Origin: Sphingopyxis panaciterrae
GTDB lineage: Bacteria > Pseudomonadota > Alphaproteobacteria > Sphingomonadales > Sphingomonadaceae
Assembly: GCF_011762125.1 (NCBI RefSeq)
Contig: NZ_JAASQN010000001.1
Coordinates: 1,116,001 to 1,180,000, forward strand
Reading direction: 5' to 3'
Length of the DNA stretch: 64,000 nucleotides
The notes beneath the pieces are model-generated. The model worked only from the letters and a program-made list of their open reading frames with translations. It was not told the DNA's origin and did no database searches. Position numbers and translations under genes: made by a program. This document shows positions 38,202 through 47,694 of this stretch, piece by piece; within the stretch, counting starts at the first letter, position 1, and the number at the start of each line of letters is the position of its first letter.

Positions 38202-39497
38202 TTGTTAATTGAAAAATTGCATTCGCGAGACGCAGTCATCGGGATACTTGGATTAGGCTACGTCGGGCAACCGCTTGCATTGCGCTACGCAGAACTCGGC
38301 TACAAGGTCATCGGTTTCGATATCGACAAGCGAAAGGTTGACGCGCTCAACGGCGGCCGGTCGATGATCGAGCATATCAACGACGCCGATGTCGCGAAGG
38401 CGATGGCGGCAGGCATGCGGTGTACGACCGACTTTTCGGAGGCGACGAATGCCGATGCCTTGATCCTGTGCGTTCCGACGCCCTTGAACAAATATCGCGA
38501 ACCCGACCTCAGCTTCGTTGTTGCGACGACCGAGGCGATCGTCCCTTATCTCCGGGCGGGGCAGGTGGTTTCGCTGGAAAGTACGACCTATCCGGGAACG
38601 ACGGACGAGGAAATGTTCCCGCGCATTTCATCGACGGGATTGGAAGTCGGCCGCGATATTTTCCTGGTCTATTCGCCGGAACGGGAAGACCCCGGCAACG
38701 AGCATTTCAACACCCATTCGATCCCCAAGGTCGTCGGCGGCCATACGCCGGCCTGCCTCGAGGCCGGTTTGGCACTGTACGGACAGATCATCGATAAAGT
38801 CGTCCCGGTCAGTTCGACGCGCGCGGCCGAGATGACCAAGATCCTGGAAAATGTCCATCGCGCGGTCAACATCGGCCTGGTCAATGAAATGAAGATTGTC
38901 GCCGATCGCATGGGAATCGACATCTTCGAGGTCATCGACGCGGCCGCGACCAAGCCGTTTGGCTTTACGCCCTATTATCCCGGACCGGGACTTGGCGGGC
39001 ACTGTATCCCGATCGACCCCTTCTATCTGACATGGAAAGCGCGGGAATATGGACTCCACACGCGGTTCATCGAGCTGTCGGGGGAGATTAATCAGGGGAT
39101 GCCGGCCTACGTGGTCGACAAGCTCAGCCGCGCGCTGAACGGTCAGCGAAAGGCCCTGAACGGCAGCCGCGTCCTTGTTCTGGGCATCGCCTATAAAAAG
39201 AATGTGGACGACATGCGCGAAAGCCCCGCCGTCCAGATCATGGAACTGATCCGCGATACGGGCGCCGACGTCTCCTATGCCGATCCGCATGTTCCGGTAT
39301 TTCCCGAAATGCGCGAGCATAGCTTCGATCTGGAAAGCGTTGAATTGACCCCCGAAGCGATCGCGTCTTTCGATGCCGTGGTGGTCGCCACCGATCATGC
39401 AAAATTCGATTATGATCTGGTTTTGCGGAGCGCTCAATTGATTGTGGACAGCCGAGGCGTCTATCGCGGCGCACATGAAAATGTTATAAAGGCTTGA
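38202..39497 (+). CDS. wbpA: UDP-N-acetyl-D-glucosamine 6-dehydrogenase (WbpA-like)
   Basis: 431-residue dehydrogenase producing UDP-GlcNAc[21 protein letters not shown] near residue 14, [14 protein letters not shown], and the catalytic Cys in [30 protein letters not shown] in the C-terminal domain. TTG 38202 with AAAGG at 8 bases gives an N-terminus ([13 protein letters not shown]) matching the family; TTG 38184 is the alternative. No ATG is available. First of four genes for a 2,3-diacylamino uronic acid nucleotide. Confidence 0.92.
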   Translation: MLIEKLHSRDAVIGILGLGYVGQPLALRYAELGYKVIGFDIDKRKVDALNGGRSMIEHINDADVAKAMAAGMRCTTDFSEATNADALILCVPTPLNKYREPDLSFVVATTEAIVPYLRAGQVVSLESTTYPGTTDEEMFPRISSTGLEVGRDIFLVYSPEREDPGNEHFNTHSIPKVVGGHTPACLEAGLALYGQIIDKVVPVSSTRAAEMTKILENVHRAVNIGLVNEMKIVADRMGIDIFEVIDAAATKPFGFTPYYPGPGLGGHCIPIDPFYLTWKAREYGLHTRFIELSGEINQGMPAYVVDKLSRALNGQRKALNGSRVLVLGIAYKKNVDDMRESPAVQIMELIRDTGADVSYADPHVPVFPEMREHSFDLESVELTPEAIASFDAVVVATDHAKFDYDLVLRSAQLIVDSRGVYRGAHENVIKA

Positions 39498-39501
39498 TAT
39501 A

Positions 39502-40437
39502 GTGAAAAAATTTACTCTCTTGGGTGCCGGCGGCTATATCGCACCGCGCCATATGAAGGCCATCAAGGACGTTGGCGGAGACCTGGTTGCCGCTATGGAT
39601 CTGAACGATTCCGTCGGCATCCTCGACAGCCATTTTCCCGAAGCGCAGTTTTTCACGCAGTTCGAACAATTCGACGCCTTCGTCGATGCGGAGAAGCGCG
39701 CCGGACGGCCGATCGATTATGTCTCGATCGCCTCGCCAAACTTCCTTCACAACGCGCATATGCGCTTCGCGCTTCGCGCCGGGGCGGACGCGATTTGCGA
39801 GAAGCCGCTTGTACTCAACCCCGAGGATATCAGCGAACTGCAGTCGCTCGAACGCGATACGGGGCGAAAGATCAATACGATCCTGCAACTTCGCCTTCAT
39901 CCGGCCATCATCGCATTGCGCGAACGCGTGGCGGCGATGCCTTTGGATCAGAAGGCTGATGTGGACCTTACCTATATCACGTCCCGCGGTAACTGGTATT
40001 TGAAGAGCTGGAAGGGAGCCGACAGCCAGTCGGGGGGGATCGCGACCAACATTGGCGTGCATTTCTTCGACATGCTGCATTTCGTCTATGGGGCGTTGCA
40101 GGAGAATATCGTCCACCTCAACACACCGCAAAAGGCAGCCGGCTATCTGGAATATGAGCGCGCGCGCGTGCGCTGGTTCCTGTCGGTCGACGTCAATGAC
40201 GTTCCTGCCGCCGAGCGGGCCAAGGGCAAGCGCACCTTCCGCGCGGTGCTCGCGGACGGCGAGGAACTCGAGTTTTCCGACGGTTTCACCGACTTGCACA
40301 CGCTCATTTATCAGGAAGTGCTTGCCGGCCGCGGTTTCGGGGTCGAGGAAAATCGTGTAGCGATTGAAACCGTCACGCATATTCGCAATGCTTCAGTATC
40401 GGCATCGGGGGAGAAACATCCCTTTATCCGTCCGTAG
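39502..40437 (+). CDS. wbpB: UDP-GlcNAcA 3-dehydrogenase (WbpB-like, Gfo/Idh/MocA family)
   Basis: 311 residues. N-terminal Rossmann GAGGYIAPRHMKAI, catalytic EKP (ADAICEKPLVLN) and NTILQLRLHP, all as in WbpB/WlbA. It oxidises C3 of UDP-GlcNAcA; in characterised homologues the tightly bound NADH is reoxidised by 2-oxoglutarate, giving D-2-hydroxyglutarate. GTG start at 39502, 4 bases after wbpA, with AAAGG upstream. Confidence 0.9.
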   Translation: MKKFTLLGAGGYIAPRHMKAIKDVGGDLVAAMDLNDSVGILDSHFPEAQFFTQFEQFDAFVDAEKRAGRPIDYVSIASPNFLHNAHMRFALRAGADAICEKPLVLNPEDISELQSLERDTGRKINTILQLRLHPAIIALRERVAAMPLDQKADVDLTYITSRGNWYLKSWKGADSQSGGIATNIGVHFFDMLHFVYGALQENIVHLNTPQKAAGYLEYERARVRWFLSVDVNDVPAAERAKGKRTFRAVLADGEELEFSDGFTDLHTLIYQEVLAGRGFGVEENRVAIETVTHIRNASVSASGEKHPFIRP

Positions 40438-40448
40438 GGGGACTGCCC

Positions 40449-41354
40449 ATGTTTACGGGTTCGACCAAGGCTCTGAGCGAATTTTCCAACCAGTTCGGGC
40501 TGAGCGTTCAACGTGACACCGATTTCGCATATGTCGGCAAAATTCCGACGCGGCTTGCCAAACGAATTGTGCCGTGCGGCAAGCCCGCCCATATCCATGC
40601 GGCGGCGGAGGAGGATGGCGTTTGCGCCATTATAACGACCGGCGAGCATGCGTCGCTTGTTCCTGACCGGTTGGGGCTGGCAATCGCCGACGACCCCGTC
40701 GCCTCGGCCATGCAGTTGCATGAGTTCATTGCCCGGATTCCGGATTTTCAATGGCAGAGCTTTGAAAGCCGGATTCATTCCAGCGCCACGATCTATCCCG
40801 GCGCCTATATTGCCGAGCGTGACGTCGAAATCGGTGAAGATGCCGTCATCTATCCGAACGCCGTCATCATGCCCAGGACGATCATTGGCGCCCGATCGAC
40901 AATAGGCCCCGGCACCGTGGTCGGGACCGATGCCTTTGAAGTCAATCTTGCGACAAATCCTCTCTCCATTCTCGTCCAGGCGGGAGGCGTGCGAATTGGC
41001 GATGACGTGGACCTACAGGCAAAATGCACGATCATTCGCGCTACTTTTGGCGGCTTCACTGAAATCGGCGACGAAAGCAAATTCGACTGCCAGATCCACC
41101 TCGCGCACGATTGCGTGGTTGGACGGCGGGTCCGTATCGCAGCCTGCGCGGAAGTGTCGGGCAGGGTAGAGATCGAAGATGATTGTTTTATCGGTCCGAA
41201 TGCTTCGATCAGCAATGGACTGACGCTCGGGGCGCGAACGCACATTACCATTGGCGCGGTCGTTGTTCGCGACACCGAGGCGGATAGCCGCATGACGGGC
41301 AATTTCGCCGTTGATCACCGAAAATGGATTTCTTTCATGCGGGGCTTCAAATGA
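40449..41354 (+). CDS. LpxD-like hexapeptide N-acyltransferase
   Basis: 301 residues: an N-terminal alpha/beta domain (about 1-105), a left-handed beta helix (about 110-285; IGEDAVIYPNAVIMPRTIIG and many similar hexads) and a short C-terminal helix. This is LpxD architecture, including GTDAFEV (LpxD GADGF) and the catalytic His in HLAHDCVVG. It sits exactly where a WbpD/WlbB N-acetyltransferase (about 190 residues) is expected between WbpB and WbpE, so it probably acylates the 3-amino group of UDP-GlcNAc3NA. The acyl donor is unknown. Stop overlaps the next start. Confidence 0.82.
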   Translation: MFTGSTKALSEFSNQFGLSVQRDTDFAYVGKIPTRLAKRIVPCGKPAHIHAAAEEDGVCAIITTGEHASLVPDRLGLAIADDPVASAMQLHEFIARIPDFQWQSFESRIHSSATIYPGAYIAERDVEIGEDAVIYPNAVIMPRTIIGARSTIGPGTVVGTDAFEVNLATNPLSILVQAGGVRIGDDVDLQAKCTIIRATFGGFTEIGDESKFDCQIHLAHDCVVGRRVRIAACAEVSGRVEIEDDCFIGPNASISNGLTLGARTHITIGAVVVRDTEADSRMTGNFAVDHRKWISFMRGFK

Positions 41355-42439
41355 TTCCTTTCATCGACCTGAAGGCGCAGCAGGAGCGTCTTCGAGCCGA
41401 CATCGACGCGGCAATTGCCAAGGTGCTCGCGCACGGGCGCTACATATTGGGTCCCGAAGTCGAGGAACTCGAGGAGCAACTCGCCACCTACACTGGTGCC
41501 ACCCATTGCATATCGGTAGCCAATGGCACCGATGCGCTCCAAATTGCATTGATGGCGCTTGGCGTCGGACCGGGCGATGATGTCATCACGCCCGCGTTCA
41601 GCTATTTTGCGACGGCGGAAGTGGCGGCTTTGCTGGGCGCCAAACTGATTTACGTCGACATCGATCCGCTGACTTTCAACATGGACCCGGCACTGCTCGA
41701 AGCGGCGATCACGCCCGCGACGAAGGCGATCATCCCGGTGTCGCTCTATGGCCAGCCTGCCGATATGGATGCAATCAATGCCATCGCTGACCGGCATGGC
41801 ATAACGGTGATCGAGGACGGCGCACAAAGCTTTGGGTCGACCTACCGCGGACGGAAATCGTGCAATTTGTCCACAATCGGCTGTACGAGTTTCTTCCCGT
41901 CCAAGCCCCTTGGTTGCTATGGTGACGGCGGCGCCATTTTTACGTCGGACGCGGAATTGGCCAAGATCCTTCGCCAGATCGCGCGTCACGGACAGGAAAA
42001 GCGATATCACCACGTCCGCATCGGGGTGAATTCGCGGCTCGACACGATCCAGGCCGCCATCCTGCTGCCCAAACTCGCTATTCTGGATGACGAATGCGAG
42101 GCGCGCCAGCGCGTGGCCGACACTTATGCAGCCGAATTGGCCGGAGCGAACGTACGTTCGCAGGCGATCGAGCCGGATTGCCGGAGCGCGTGGGCGCAAT
42201 ATACCATTAGCACGCCCGGCCGCGACCAGCTTCAGGACAAGCTGAATGCGGCGGAAATTCCGACGGCCATCCATTATCCGCTACCGCTGAATCGGCAACC
42301 GGCCGTCGCTCAGCCCTCTGCGCACCTTCCCAATGGCGATCGTGCGGCGCAAGAAGTCTTAAGTCTGCCCATGCATCCCTATCTGGAGGCATCCGATATC
42401 GCGCGGATAGCCGGAGTGATCAAAGATTTTTCATCATGA
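41351..42439 (+). CDS. wbpE: DegT/DnrJ/EryC1/StrS aminotransferase (WbpE-like)
   Basis: 362-residue PLP enzyme. Begins MIPFIDLKAQQERLRADID; SVANGTDALQIALMALG, EDGAQSFGSTYRG and the PLP lysine in FFPSKPLGCYGDGGA. It transfers the glutamate amino group to C3 of the WbpB product, releasing 2-oxoglutarate. ATG 41351 overlaps the acyltransferase stop (ATGA); the upstream ATG 41324 is inside that gene. Confidence 0.93.
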   Translation: MIPFIDLKAQQERLRADIDAAIAKVLAHGRYILGPEVEELEEQLATYTGATHCISVANGTDALQIALMALGVGPGDDVITPAFSYFATAEVAALLGAKLIYVDIDPLTFNMDPALLEAAITPATKAIIPVSLYGQPADMDAINAIADRHGITVIEDGAQSFGSTYRGRKSCNLSTIGCTSFFPSKPLGCYGDGGAIFTSDAELAKILRQIARHGQEKRYHHVRIGVNSRLDTIQAAILLPKLAILDDECEARQRVADTYAAELAGANVRSQAIEPDCRSAWAQYTISTPGRDQLQDKLNAAEIPTAIHYPLPLNRQPAVAQPSAHLPNGDRAAQEVLSLPMHPYLEASDIARIAGVIKDFSS

Positions 42440-43518
42440 ATTATCTTGCGATAACGCGCCCCATTTCTTCGTTGCGCCTGTTTTTCATATTTCTCATCGC
42501 GATTTTTGCCTGGTCGATTTTTTTTCCTGCTTTAAATTGGCCAGACGAAGTATATAAGATTTCTCAAGTCGGGATCGATAGCAATATATATCTTGAACTT
42601 ATGTCAAGATTGTCAACGAATTATTGCATAGTAAACTATGTATATACTTCAGATGGCTCCTATCTTTCCAATCAGTTTTTCTTCAGGATGACGAGTGATG
42701 GCGGGTGTTATTATACTCTAAAATATATAAATGCCGGTTTTGTTGTAATTTTGGCGGCTATATGTTTATCTCTGCTTTGGAAAAAGCCGTATCTTAGAAA
42801 TTTATTCGCACTATCTCTGATATGGCCGGCACAAATATTTTATACGACCGGGGTAAATCAGCAGGCTTTCTTTAGCATTGTCTCAATGTTTATCATTGTC
42901 TCTGTAATCGGGTCGTCGTTCATTATTCCATATGTTGCCCTGGCTGGGGTAATGATATTTGTCGACCGCTCGTTCGTCTCATTGTTCATATTCCTTGGCG
43001 CGCTGATCGCGATGCGGTGGAAGCCGAGGCTGGCCTTGCCCGTCTTCATTCTGGTGTCGATCGCCGCGCTGGTAGGTCGGCCTTATATCGAGGGGCTCGA
43101 AGTCCTGTTCGGTAGCGGCCAAACGGTAGGGGACATCAGCGGCAGTCTTGAGAACTATTATGATTCCCCCATACTTAGTTTAGGTCTGTTTCTTATTTCG
43201 TTCGTCTATCTTGGCGGGACCAATAGTATATTGGGAATCGGGATAGATTATATACTGGTTCTCGGTACGATATTGGTGAGAGCGTTTAAAAAGAGAAAAA
43301 ATGCCGATATGATGGCATATTTCCTGTCTTTTATATTTACGTATTTCATCGTCATATTATTTGTTCCGACAATTCAAACTTTCAGATATTATGTTTTCAT
43401 TGTCCCTCTTGTTCTTCACTTTCTTGTAGAAACCGAAGGTGATACAAAGAAATATGTCGCATATTGCGTGGCGATGAATGTTATTTATTTGATACAGGCA
43501 AGAATAATTTATGCATGA
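42436..43518 (+). CDS. AT-rich multi-spanning membrane protein, probable Wzy polymerase
   Basis: 360 residues with about 9-10 hydrophobic segments and large loops; no enzyme motif beyond general Wzy resemblance. It overlaps the WbpE stop (ATGA) and sits among glycosyltransferases and wzx, where the polymerase is expected. Base use is far more AT-rich than all neighbours, with ATA, TTA and AAA codons common. A stretch around 42960-43140 returns abruptly to GC-rich local usage, giving a mosaic gene. Function by context only. Confidence 0.7.
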   Translation: MNYLAITRPISSLRLFFIFLIAIFAWSIFFPALNWPDEVYKISQVGIDSNIYLELMSRLSTNYCIVNYVYTSDGSYLSNQFFFRMTSDGGCYYTLKYINAGFVVILAAICLSLLWKKPYLRNLFALSLIWPAQIFYTTGVNQQAFFSIVSMFIIVSVIGSSFIIPYVALAGVMIFVDRSFVSLFIFLGALIAMRWKPRLALPVFILVSIAALVGRPYIEGLEVLFGSGQTVGDISGSLENYYDSPILSLGLFLISFVYLGGTNSILGIGIDYILVLGTILVRAFKKRKNADMMAYFLSFIFTYFIVILFVPTIQTFRYYVFIVPLVLHFLVETEGDTKKYVAYCVAMNVIYLIQARIIYA

Positions 43519-44419
43519 CATTCCACGCGTGGCGGTGCTTTTGGCCAGTTACAATGGCGCCGGTTGGATTGGGGAACAGATTGCCTCGATTGTGGCGAGC
43601 CGGGGCGTTGCGACCCATATTTTCCTTTCGGATGATGGGTCCAACGATGGCACGGTCGCGATTGCCGAAAAGGCGGCGGGCGACCGGTTGACGCTGCTTC
43701 CCTTCAGTCCCTCCGGTTCGGCGGGATTGAATTTCTTTCGCTTGGTCAAAGAGGCGGAATGGGACGGGTTCGATTATGTTGCGCTGGCGGATCAGGATGA
43801 CATCTGGGAGCCGGAAAAATTGGCGCGGGCGGTTGCTGCCATCGGGCAGCGAAACCTGTCGGCTTATTCGTCCGACATAACGGCCTTCTGGCCCGACGGA
43901 CGGCGCCAGTATATCCGGAAGAGCCAGCCGCAGCAGCGCTGGGACCATCTGTTCGAAAGCGCCGGGCCTGGGAATACATTTGTTTTTCCAGTGCGGGAGG
44001 CCGCCTATTTGCGAGAAAAATTATCTTCGGCGGATCCCAGGAAACTCCGTATCGCGGATCGGCACGATTGGCTGTTCTACGCATATTTCCGCGAGGGCGG
44101 GAAGCGCTGGCTGATCGATGACGTGTCCGGGCTCGATTATCGGCAGCATGAAAGCAATGTCGTGGGCGCGGCAAAGGGCATTCGAGCCAGGCTGGCCCGC
44201 TTCAGCCTGGTGAACGACGGATGGTATCGTTCGCATATCCTGATGGTCGGTGATCTGACGGATGCCTCCAATCCCATCATCGATTATGTCCGGCGGCCCC
44301 GCCTGCGCCATTGGTGGAAGCTGCTCGTCAACGCGCGGTCGTTCCGGCGCGATTTCAAGGAATCCCTCGCAGTCATGGTCATTCTGGCGATGATGGCTTT
44401 GCCGGGGAAAAATGCATGA
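43511..44419 (+). CDS. Family 2 glycosyltransferase
   Basis: 302-residue GT-A enzyme: VAVLLASYNGAGWIGEQI at the N-terminus, SDDGSNDGT (nucleotide binding), and ALADQDDIWEPEKL containing the metal-binding D-x-D equivalent. The ADQDDIW run is typical of rhamnosyl/other EPS transferases. Cytoplasmic face of the inner membrane. Overlaps the previous gene by 8 bases. Donor sugar not predictable; dTDP-rhamnose from rfbABCD is one option. Confidence 0.9.
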   Translation: MHDIPRVAVLLASYNGAGWIGEQIASIVASRGVATHIFLSDDGSNDGTVAIAEKAAGDRLTLLPFSPSGSAGLNFFRLVKEAEWDGFDYVALADQDDIWEPEKLARAVAAIGQRNLSAYSSDITAFWPDGRRQYIRKSQPQQRWDHLFESAGPGNTFVFPVREAAYLREKLSSADPRKLRIADRHDWLFYAYFREGGKRWLIDDVSGLDYRQHESNVVGAAKGIRARLARFSLVNDGWYRSHILMVGDLTDASNPIIDYVRRPRLRHWWKLLVNARSFRRDFKESLAVMVILAMMALPGKNA

Positions 44420-45702
44420 TCCGCCTGTTGTATCTCACTTGGGGCGAGGTTCCGCGCATGTCGTCCGTATATGGCGGGCAGGTGGTCGATGTGGTTGCCG
44501 CGTTGCAACACCATCCTCGCGTCGAACATGCGGCGCTGGTGGCTGGATATCCGTTGATCCATTCGGGCATGGTGCGCGAAAAATGGCGTTATCGCCACCA
44601 GCTGGCCGCGATTCGCGCCCGGATCGGTGCCGAAAATTTCCGGACGCGCCGGATTCCGGTGCCGCCCGTGGGCGTCTATCCCAAGCCGCATGAACTGCCG
44701 CTGTTCTTTTTTGGACATCATGCCTTTCTGGCAGAGGAAATTCGCCGCCATCGCGCCAACGTCATTCAGTGCCGCTCCTATGTCGCGGCGCTCTTCGCGC
44801 TGCGGGTCCGGGAACATTATGGACTGGATATCAAAGTGGTGTTCGATGCCCGATCGTTGATGCCCGACGAGGCATGTATTTCCGGTCGCTGGTCCAGAGA
44901 GTCGGATGCCTACCGGTTCTGGAAGGAACAGGAAAAGCAGATATTGGCCACAGCGGATGTTTCCAACGCCGTGTCAAAGCCGATGCAGGATCATTATGAC
45001 CGGCTGGGCGCGCGCAAAACGGCGCTGATCCATCTCAACGCCAAAGTCGATCATCTGAACGAGGCGCGCATCGCCGATGTGTCGCGTCTGGATGCCGGGG
45101 CGCCGCTTCTTGCCTATGCCGGATATCTTCACGAAGGAACCTGGCACGACCCGCGCAATTTATGGGCTGCGTTCGCCGGTTTCCGGCGGCACTGCCCGAA
45201 CGCGCGCTTGCTGGTGATCACCAAATCGGCCCATGCCCAGCTGCGGGCCGGTCTGGCAGCCGAAGGCCTGGATGGCCTCGCGGATGCGATCAGCTTTACA
45301 TCGGCGGAATCGCCGGCTGAAACGATCCAGCTATTGCAGAATGCCGATATATCGGTGCTCAGCTACCGCACGCCGGCAAATGAATTCGAACGCGAGCTGG
45401 CCGAGCCGGTTTTTGCTACGAAAACGGCCGAGTATCTTGCGGTAGGGCTGCCGTTGCTGGTCAACCATTTTTGCGGGGGCGCGCGCGATTATGCGATTTC
45501 CCGTGATGCCGGCGTCGCTTACGATCCGGCGACCGGCCCGACCGCCGACCAGGTTGCGACGTTGTTGCGGCAATCGCGAGAGCGGGTGCGTATTTCCCGG
45601 ACAGCGCGGAGCGATTTTTCGGTTACCGACAATGCCGGCAGGCTCGTGTCGCTGTTTGAAAGTCTGCCGGATTCGGCGCCGGCGCGCCGGCTGGAAACAT
45701 AG
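44416..45702 (+). CDS. GT-B glycosyltransferase (family 4-like)
   Basis: 428 residues. N-terminal domain with GGQVVDVVAALQHHP, C-terminal domain with YLHEGTWHDPRNLW, and KTAEYLAVGLPLLVN, which corresponds to the E-x7-E nucleotide-sugar region of GT4. ATG 44416 overlaps the stop of the GT2 gene (ATGA) and has GGGGAAAA upstream; longer frame to 44311 is antisense-like overlap. Second of two committed transferases in the locus. Confidence 0.88.
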   Translation: MIRLLYLTWGEVPRMSSVYGGQVVDVVAALQHHPRVEHAALVAGYPLIHSGMVREKWRYRHQLAAIRARIGAENFRTRRIPVPPVGVYPKPHELPLFFFGHHAFLAEEIRRHRANVIQCRSYVAALFALRVREHYGLDIKVVFDARSLMPDEACISGRWSRESDAYRFWKEQEKQILATADVSNAVSKPMQDHYDRLGARKTALIHLNAKVDHLNEARIADVSRLDAGAPLLAYAGYLHEGTWHDPRNLWAAFAGFRRHCPNARLLVITKSAHAQLRAGLAAEGLDGLADAISFTSAESPAETIQLLQNADISVLSYRTPANEFERELAEPVFATKTAEYLAVGLPLLVNHFCGGARDYAISRDAGVAYDPATGPTADQVATLLRQSRERVRISRTARSDFSVTDNAGRLVSLFESLPDSAPARRLET

Positions 45703-45717
45703 GAAGCGAAGAAGCCA

Positions 45718-46287
45718 ATGCGGTTAGTCTATCGGATCGGGGTTGCGTTTCACCTTCTCAACCGGGTGATCGAAAAGCTTGTGGGCTATTATTGGGGCTG
45801 GTCGCTGAAAAGCTATATCCAGGCCAAAGCCGCAAGATGCGGATCGGTTTTCCTCGCAGGCTATGGACGCTTCGCTCATGTGGCGGAGCTTGAGATCGGT
45901 GACAATGTCCATATCAATGTCGGCGCCTATTGGGTGTGCGAGGGCGGCGTATCGATCGGCGATAACACGATCTTCGCCAAAAACGTGACCATCTACGCGC
46001 GCAATCACAACTATGGCGGTGACGAACTGCCCTTCGACCACACCAATCTATATCGCCCGGTCGCCATCGGGCGTAACGTGTGGGTTGGGGCGAATGTAAC
46101 CATCCTGCCTGGCGCCCGCATCGGCGATGGTGCGATCATCGGGGCCGGTGCCGTGGTGGCAGGCGAGGTGCCGGATGGTGCCATTTTCGTTGCACAGAAA
46201 GCAGGTCAGATCGGTTCGCGCGATATGGAGCATTATCGCCGGCTCGATGAGGCGAAAGCCTATCATAATCCCATATATTTTGCCTGA
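45718..46287 (+). CDS. Hexapeptide-repeat O-acetyltransferase
   Basis: 189 residues. Left-handed beta-helix with hexads (IGDNVHINVGAYWVCEGGVS, IGRNVWVGANVTILPGARIG) and the catalytic His in ARNHNYGG, as in the CatB/maltose O-acetyltransferase group. Likely O-acetylates the repeating unit. 15 bases after the GT4 gene. Short basic C-terminal helix. Confidence 0.87.
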   Translation: MRLVYRIGVAFHLLNRVIEKLVGYYWGWSLKSYIQAKAARCGSVFLAGYGRFAHVAELEIGDNVHINVGAYWVCEGGVSIGDNTIFAKNVTIYARNHNYGGDELPFDHTNLYRPVAIGRNVWVGANVTILPGARIGDGAIIGAGAVVAGEVPDGAIFVAQKAGQIGSRDMEHYRRLDEAKAYHNPIYFA

Positions 46288-46308
46288 CGACGCGGTTGGT
46301 CCGGTTTG

Positions 46309-47535
46309 ATGTCTAAGCTGCTGTCGCGCGTCTGGTCGAGATCGTCGTCGCTGGTTTTGGGGAGCCTTGCGCTGCAAGGCGCGAGCTTTCTGGCGCTTCT
46401 CATTCTGAAGCCGCGTCTGTCGGAGGTGAACTTCGCCTTTTTCATGACGCAGTTGTCCTGGGCATCGATCGTCGGATCGGTGGCAACATTCCGGCTCGAA
46501 CTGCTGTTGTTTCAGGAACGGAATCGTGTCGACCGTGAATCGTTGATCTCGATTCTCGTCTTTGCGATTCTGATGCTCGGCCTTGTCGGGGCGGCGCTTT
46601 GGGCAATCTCCTGGCAAGCGGGTCCGGCGGTCATGATGTCGCCGATGGCAATCTTGCTGGCACTCGGCTTCGGATTGATCGAGGCACAGACTTTCCTCTG
46701 CGTACAGCTTGAGCGGTTGGGCGCGTTGCTGGTCACCCGCGCGGTTCAGGCGGCGGCACTCGTCGGAACGGCGCTCGTCGCCTGGAGCGATTTCGGCCAC
46801 GATCATCTGTTCATTTTTTATGCGGCAGGCGTCTCGGTGCCCGTCCTCTTGTGGTGGTTTTACGCGATAGCGCGGACGGACGGGCGGCCCGGGATTCATT
46901 TCCCGACGCTATCGGTCTGGAAACGCAGCCTGTCGCTGACGCTGTCGACGTTGGTGAACAATATCTATGCCAACTTGGCCATATTGCTGGCCTCCGCGAC
47001 GCAATCGCCCGGCTTCGTCGCTGATTTCGGCTTCGTCATGCGTCTGCTGACGGGGCCGATCACGCTGATCCGGCAGGCTTATGGCCATACTTATCTGGTC
47101 GATGCATTCCGGCTGGAACGCGACGATCCCAATCCGTCGAGAGCGTTATGGGCGCTGACCAAGAACGCGATCGGGCGGAGCGTGGCGACGTATATCGTCA
47201 TCATGATTGTCGCGATTGCCGTATTGTTTTCGGCAAACAAGTTCTTGCAGATTTCGAACCCGCAGATGATCTTCCTGCTCGCCATCGTAACGATCGGGCA
47301 GGTCGGCGTGAATACCGTGGCGACGATCAGGACGCCGCTGCGAAAAGAAAAAGAGTTTCTGATCTATGATGTGCTGCGCGTCGGCGTCCTGGCGGGGGCC
47401 CTGACCTTCATCACCGCCCTGTCGTTTGACGTGGTGTTCAGCATTTTTTCGTCACTCCTATATGCGGGTTATCTTCTGTTTATATGGTGGCGGATTCGCG
47501 CCTTCTCCCGATCGGAGGGCGCTTCATCGTCATGA
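46309..47535 (+). CDS. Polysaccharide flippase (Wzx, PST/MATE-like)
   Basis: 408 residues with about 12 transmembrane segments and a short basic N-terminus (MSKLLSRVWSR). The pattern fits the polysaccharide transporter family that flips undecaprenyl-linked units. ATG 46309 is used; TTG 46306 adds one residue. A 159-base gap separates it from rfbC. Confidence 0.85.
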   Translation: MSKLLSRVWSRSSSLVLGSLALQGASFLALLILKPRLSEVNFAFFMTQLSWASIVGSVATFRLELLLFQERNRVDRESLISILVFAILMLGLVGAALWAISWQAGPAVMMSPMAILLALGFGLIEAQTFLCVQLERLGALLVTRAVQAAALVGTALVAWSDFGHDHLFIFYAAGVSVPVLLWWFYAIARTDGRPGIHFPTLSVWKRSLSLTLSTLVNNIYANLAILLASATQSPGFVADFGFVMRLLTGPITLIRQAYGHTYLVDAFRLERDDPNPSRALWALTKNAIGRSVATYIVIMIVAIAVLFSANKFLQISNPQMIFLLAIVTIGQVGVNTVATIRTPLRKEKEFLIYDVLRVGVLAGALTFITALSFDVVFSIFSSLLYAGYLLFIWWRIRAFSRSEGASSS

Positions 47536-47694
47536 TGGCCGATCCGTTTCCAATTCGGGTTGGTCTTGGCCGAACGATGCGCTATCGGGCGCGTCGATTG
47601 CGGACGTTTCGGCCTGCGCGTGGCACGAAACCGACATGATTGTCTCTCATGAGACGATTTGCCAGTTGCAGGCGCCGGATAGGGCTTTGATAAC

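Noticed and set aside
47660-47694. Leaderless promoter for rfbC (TTGCAG...TGATAA)
   Set aside because: The -10 candidate would end only a few bases from the ATG and the spacer is 16; too weak to list without start-site data.
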